A stretch of DNA of 64,000 nucleotides from Actinomadura rayongensis (GTDB lineage Bacteria > Actinomycetota > Actinomycetes > Streptosporangiales > Streptosporangiaceae). The stretch spans positions 248,001 through 312,000 of the forward strand of contig NZ_WUTW01000005.1 of assembly GCF_009831215.1 (NCBI RefSeq), written 5' to 3'. Positions 60,499 through 64,000 of this stretch are shown here, in pieces (the first letter of the stretch is position 1; each line of letters begins with the position of its first letter). A program made the translations under genes and the position numbers. The notes under the pieces are model-generated. The model searched no databases, was not told where the DNA came from, and saw only the letters and a program-made list of their open reading frames with translations.

Positions 60499-63400
60499 GT
60501 GGCTGATTCGTACGTCCACCTGCATGTTCACACCGAGTACTCGATGCTCGACGGCGCGGCGAAGATCGCGCCGCTGGTCGAGCGCGCCGCCGAGCTGGGG
60601 ATGCCCGCGGTCGCGATGAGCGACCACGGCAACATGTTCGGGTCGTACGAGTTCTGGAAGGCCGCCAAGAAGGCCGAGATCAAGCCGATCATCGGGATCG
60701 AGGCGTACGTCGCGCCGGAGTCCCGGTTCGTCAAGAAGCCCATCCTGTGGGGCGACCCGAGCCAGAAGAAGACCAACGAGGCCACCGGCGAGGGCGGCGA
60801 CGTCTCGGCGTCCGGCTCCTACCTGCACAAGACGATGTGGGCCCGCAACGCCCAGGGCCTGCGCAACCTGTTCAAGATCTCGTCGCTGGCGTCGCTGGAG
60901 GGCTACTACCGCAAGTGGCCCCGGATGGACGCCGAGCTGTTCGAGCAGCACGGCGAGGGGATCATCGCGACGACGGGGTGCCCGTCGGGGGCCGTCCAGA
61001 CCCGGCTGCGGCTCGGGCAGTTCGACGAGGCGCTCAAGGCCGCCGCCACCTACCAGGAGATCTTCGGCAAGGAGAACTACTTCCTGGAGCTGATGGACCA
61101 CGGGCTCCCGCTGGAGCGCCGCGTCCGGGAGGACCTGGTCGAGATCGGGCGGCGGCTCGGGATCGCGCCGCTCGTCACCAACGACTCCCACTACGTCACC
61201 GAGAGCCAGGCCGACGCGCACGACGCGCTGCTGTGCGTCGGCACCCAGAGCCTCATGTCCGACCCGAACCGGTTCCGGTTCGGCGGCAGCGGCTACTACC
61301 TCAAGACCGCCGACGAGATGCGCGCGGTCGACGCGTCCGACCCGTGGCAGGAGGGCTGCCGCAACACGCTCCTCGTCGCCGAGATGGTCGAGGACTACGC
61401 GGACGTGTTCTCCCACCGCGACCTCGCCGCCAAGTTCCCCGTCCCCGACGGCGAGACCGAGATGTCGTGGCTGCGCAAGGAGGCCGAGCGCGGCGCCCGC
61501 AAGCGGTACGGTGACGACGTCCCGCGCGAGGTGACCGAGCGGATCGAGTACGAGCTGGGCGTCATCGAGTCGATGGGGTTCCCCGGCTACTTCCTCGTCG
61601 TCGCCGACATCTGCAACTACGCCCGCGACAACGGCATCTGGCTCGGCCCGGGCCGCGGCTCGGCGACCGGGTCGATGGTCGCCTACGTCACCGGCATCAC
61701 CGAACTCGACCCGATCGAGCACGGACTGATCTTCGAGCGGTTCCTGAACCCCGAACGCATCTCCATGCCGGACGTCGACCTGGACTTCGACGAACGTCGG
61801 CGCGGCGACATGATCCGCTACGTCACCGAGCGGTACGGCGAGGACAACGTCTCGCTGATCATCACCTACATGACGATCAAGTCGAAGGCCGCGGTGAAGG
61901 ACGCCTGCCGCATCCTCGGCTTCCCGTTCGCGCTCGGCGACCGCATCACCAAGGCGTTCCCGCCCGCCGTCATGGGCAAGGAGATCCCGCTGACCGGGAT
62001 CTTCGACGAGAACCACCCGCGCTGGGCCGAGGCCGCCGAGCTGCGCCAGCTCTACAACGACGACGTGGAGATCAAGCGCGTCATCGACACCGGGCTCGGC
62101 ATCGAGGGCCTGACGCGCGGCACCGGCGTCCACGCGGCCGGCGTGATCCTGTCGTCGGAGCCGCTGATCGAGGTCATGCCGATCCACCAGCGGCCCGACG
62201 ACGGCGCGCGCATCACCGGGTTCGACGGGCCGTCCTGCGAGGAGCTGGGCGCCCTCAAGATGGACTTCCTCGGCCTGCGCAACCTCACGATCCTCGGCGA
62301 CGCCGTCGCGAACGTGAAGTCCAACCGGGGCGTCGACCTGGACATGGCGCAGGTGTCGCTGCACGACGACAAGACGTACGCGCTGCTGCGGGCGGGCTGG
62401 ACGCTCGGCATCTTCCAGCTCGACTCCACGATGATGCGCGACCTCACCAAGCTGATGTCACCGACGGAGTTCGAGGACGTGTCGGCCGTCCTCGCCCTCG
62501 GCCGTCCGGGGCCGATGGGCGCGAACGCGCACGTCAACTACGCGCTGCGCAAGGCGGGCCAGCAGCCCATCGAGCCGATCCACCCCGAGCTGAAGGACGC
62601 GCTGGAACCGATCCTCGGCAACACCTACCACCTGGTCGTCTACCAGGAGCAGGTCATGGCCATCGCGCAGCAGCTCGCCGGGTACACGCTCGGCGGCGCG
62701 GACATCCTCCGCCGCGCGATGGGCAAGAAGAAGAAGGCCGAGATGGACAAGCAGTGGGCCATCTTCTCGGAGGGAATGGCGAAGAACGGCTATTCCAAGG
62801 AGGCGACACAGGCCGTCTGGGACGTCCTGGTGCCGTTCTCGGCCTACGGCTTCAACAAGTCCCACACCGCCGGGTACGGGCTCGTCAGCTACTGGACGGC
62901 CTACCTCAAGGCGAATTACCCCGCCGAGTACATGGCGGCGCTGCTCACGTCCGTGGGCGACAACAAGGACAAGATGGCGGTGTACCTCGGCGAGTGCCGC
63001 CGCATGAAGGTCAAGGTCCTGCCGCCGGACGTGAACGAGAGCGTCGCGCGGTTCGCGGCGGTCGGCGACGACATCCGGTTCGGGCTGAACGCGATCCGCA
63101 ACGTCGGCGACAACGTCGTGGACGGCATCCTCAAGGGCCGCGAGGACGGCCCGTACGCCGATTTCAACGACTTCCTGTCCAAGGTGCCGATGCCGGTCTG
63201 CAACAAGCGGGCCATCGAATCGCTGATCAAGGCGGGCGCGTTCGACAGCCTCGGGCACGAGCGCAAGGCGCTGCTGTCGGTCCACGAACAGGCGATCGAC
63301 GCGGTCATCAGCGAGAAGAAGAACGCCGCGATGGGCCAGGACTCGCTGTTCGGCGGCATGGACGACGTCGCCGACGGCGGAGGCGGCTCGTTCTCCGTCG

Positions 63401-64000
63401 CCATTCCCACCGGCGACGAATGGGACAAGGCGACGCTGCTGCAGTTCGAGCGGGAAATGCTCGGCCTGTACGTCAGCTCGCACCCGCTGGACGGCGCGGA
63501 ACGCATTCTGGAGCGCGCCCGCGACATCTCGACCGCCGAGGCCGGCGCGGGCGGACGCGAGGGCATGGTCCGGCTGTCGGGGATCATCGCCGGCCTGGAC
63601 CGCAAGGTCACCAAGCAGGGCAACACCTGGGCGATCATCAAGCTGGAGGACCTGGAGGGCAGCATCGAGGTGCTGTTCTTCCCGAAGGTCTACCAGCTGT
63701 ACGCGCCGTCGCTCGCGCCGGACGTCGTGATCTCGGTCCTCGGCCGGATGAACGAACGCGACGGCAACGTGTCGATCCACGCGCAGGAGATGGAGGTGCT
63801 GGACGTCTCGGCCGCGACCGGCAAGGAGCCCCCGGTCGTGATCAGCGTCGCGATGGACCGGATCACCGAGCCGACCACGGCGGAGCTGAAGCGCATCCTC
63901 AAGGCCCACCCGGGCGACGCGCCGGTGCACCTGCAACTGCGACGGCACGGACGCAAGGGGCTGCTGGTGAACCTGGAGTACTTCCAGGTGCAGCCGAATC
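60499..64000 (+). CDS. dnaE: DNA polymerase III subunit alpha (partial, runs off the window)
   Basis: GTG 60499 opens a frame that continues past 64000 without a stop (over 1167 codons). The start VHLHVHTEYSMLDGAAK is the PHP domain with metal-binding His residues. The polymerase active-site Asp residues lie in MPDVDLDFDERRRGDM (about 61768-61815). LGRPGPMG and KKKAEMDKQW belong to the palm/fingers, and near the end VRLSGIIAGLDRKVTKQG starts the OB fold. This is replicative DnaE1, probably missing only its last few tens of residues. A GGGGAGG site precedes the start. It is the essential replication polymerase of the organism. Confidence 0.97.
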   Translation, partial: MADSYVHLHVHTEYSMLDGAAKIAPLVERAAELGMPAVAMSDHGNMFGSYEFWKAAKKAEIKPIIGIEAYVAPESRFVKKPILWGDPSQKKTNEATGEGGDVSASGSYLHKTMWARNAQGLRNLFKISSLASLEGYYRKWPRMDAELFEQHGEGIIATTGCPSGAVQTRLRLGQFDEALKAAATYQEIFGKENYFLELMDHGLPLERRVREDLVEIGRRLGIAPLVTNDSHYVTESQADAHDALLCVGTQSLMSDPNRFRFGGSGYYLKTADEMRAVDASDPWQEGCRNTLLVAEMVEDYADVFSHRDLAAKFPVPDGETEMSWLRKEAERGARKRYGDDVPREVTERIEYELGVIESMGFPGYFLVVADICNYARDNGIWLGPGRGSATGSMVAYVTGITELDPIEHGLIFERFLNPERISMPDVDLDFDERRRGDMIRYVTERYGEDNVSLIITYMTIKSKAAVKDACRILGFPFALGDRITKAFPPAVMGKEIPLTGIFDENHPRWAEAAELRQLYNDDVEIKRVIDTGLGIEGLTRGTGVHAAGVILSSEPLIEVMPIHQRPDDGARITGFDGPSCEELGALKMDFLGLRNLTILGDAVANVKSNRGVDLDMAQVSLHDDKTYALLRAGWTLGIFQLDSTMMRDLTKLMSPTEFEDVSAVLALGRPGPMGANAHVNYALRKAGQQPIEPIHPELKDALEPILGNTYHLVVYQEQVMAIAQQLAGYTLGGADILRRAMGKKKKAEMDKQWAIFSEGMAKNGYSKEATQAVWDVLVPFSAYGFNKSHTAGYGLVSYWTAYLKANYPAEYMAALLTSVGDNKDKMAVYLGECRRMKVKVLPPDVNESVARFAAVGDDIRFGLNAIRNVGDNVVDGILKGREDGPYADFNDFLSKVPMPVCNKRAIESLIKAGAFDSLGHERKALLSVHEQAIDAVISEKKNAAMGQDSLFGGMDDVADGGGGSFSVAIPTGDEWDKATLLQFEREMLGLYVSSHPLDGAERILERARDISTAEAGAGGREGMVRLSGIIAGLDRKVTKQGNTWAIIKLEDLEGSIEVLFFPKVYQLYAPSLAPDVVISVLGRMNERDGNVSIHAQEMEVLDVSAATGKEPPVVISVAMDRITEPTTAELKRILKAHPGDAPVHLQLRRHGRKGLLVNLEYFQVQPN

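Overview
The window is very GC-rich with strong GC bias at third codon positions. It carries a WhiB regulator, a cvnABCD conservon, Spo0M, a PadR/HAAS pair, a FadE5-type acyl-CoA dehydrogenase and many GTG/TTG starts. This points to a chromosome segment of a filamentous actinobacterium. Thermomonosporaceae (Actinomadura-like) is my best guess from gene content, but that is inference and I could not test it.

Layout. 1-8.1 kb: the 5' end of a divergent unknown gene, a degenerate membrane Ser/Thr kinase, a secreted proteinase K-like subtilase, a secreted coiled-coil/M15-like protein, an HD phosphohydrolase with a damaged or unusual start, a membrane NTPase-TPR protein, an HxlR regulator, a small membrane protein and a GNAT. 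8.2-15.9 kb: WhiB behind a paired palindrome, a rhomboid, an SDR, the conservon cvnA-B-C-D (four overlapping genes), a pentapeptide-like membrane protein split by a one-base frameshift, and Spo0M. 16-31.5 kb: an SMR/Gdx exporter, UDP-glucose dehydrogenase, FadE5 with operator palindromes, a Tat-exported sulfatase, a cobalamin riboswitch driving metE, an RHH autoregulator with DUF4097 and a DrrAB-type ABC transporter, an APC permease, and a histidine kinase with no response regulator beside it.

31.7-48.0 kb is a defence-type island. It contains an Xre-NB-ARC-TPR (STAND) protein with an unknown partner. Next is a caspase-like protease fused to a Ski2-like helicase. Divergent from this is a four-gene, translationally coupled operon: a tandem Fe-S PD-(D/E)XK nuclease, a pPIWI_RE-associated REase, a DinG/XPD-like helicase and pPIWI_RE. 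A convergent SEFIR (TIR-like) protein follows. The last three operon genes match the described pPIWI_RE three-gene island. The added duplicated Cas4/AddB-like nuclease, the divergent caspase-helicase and the SEFIR protein make a composite that I do not recognise as a described system. A plausible reading is Argonaute-like recognition plus nuclease attack, with a protease and a SEFIR protein as suicide effectors. No integrase, tRNA or att site is visible.

48.1-64 kb is mostly housekeeping: MurJ, LtrA, hemerythrin, a roughly 0.95 kb low-complexity gene desert, an alpha/beta-hydrolase-like protein lacking its nucleophile, pyrE, a small membrane protein, DedA, class II aldolase, HxlR/GNAT around an 18-bp inverted repeat, DUF3151, purA, PadR/HAAS and the start of dnaE, which runs off the end. 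I saw no rRNA, tRNA, CRISPR array, IS element or prophage.
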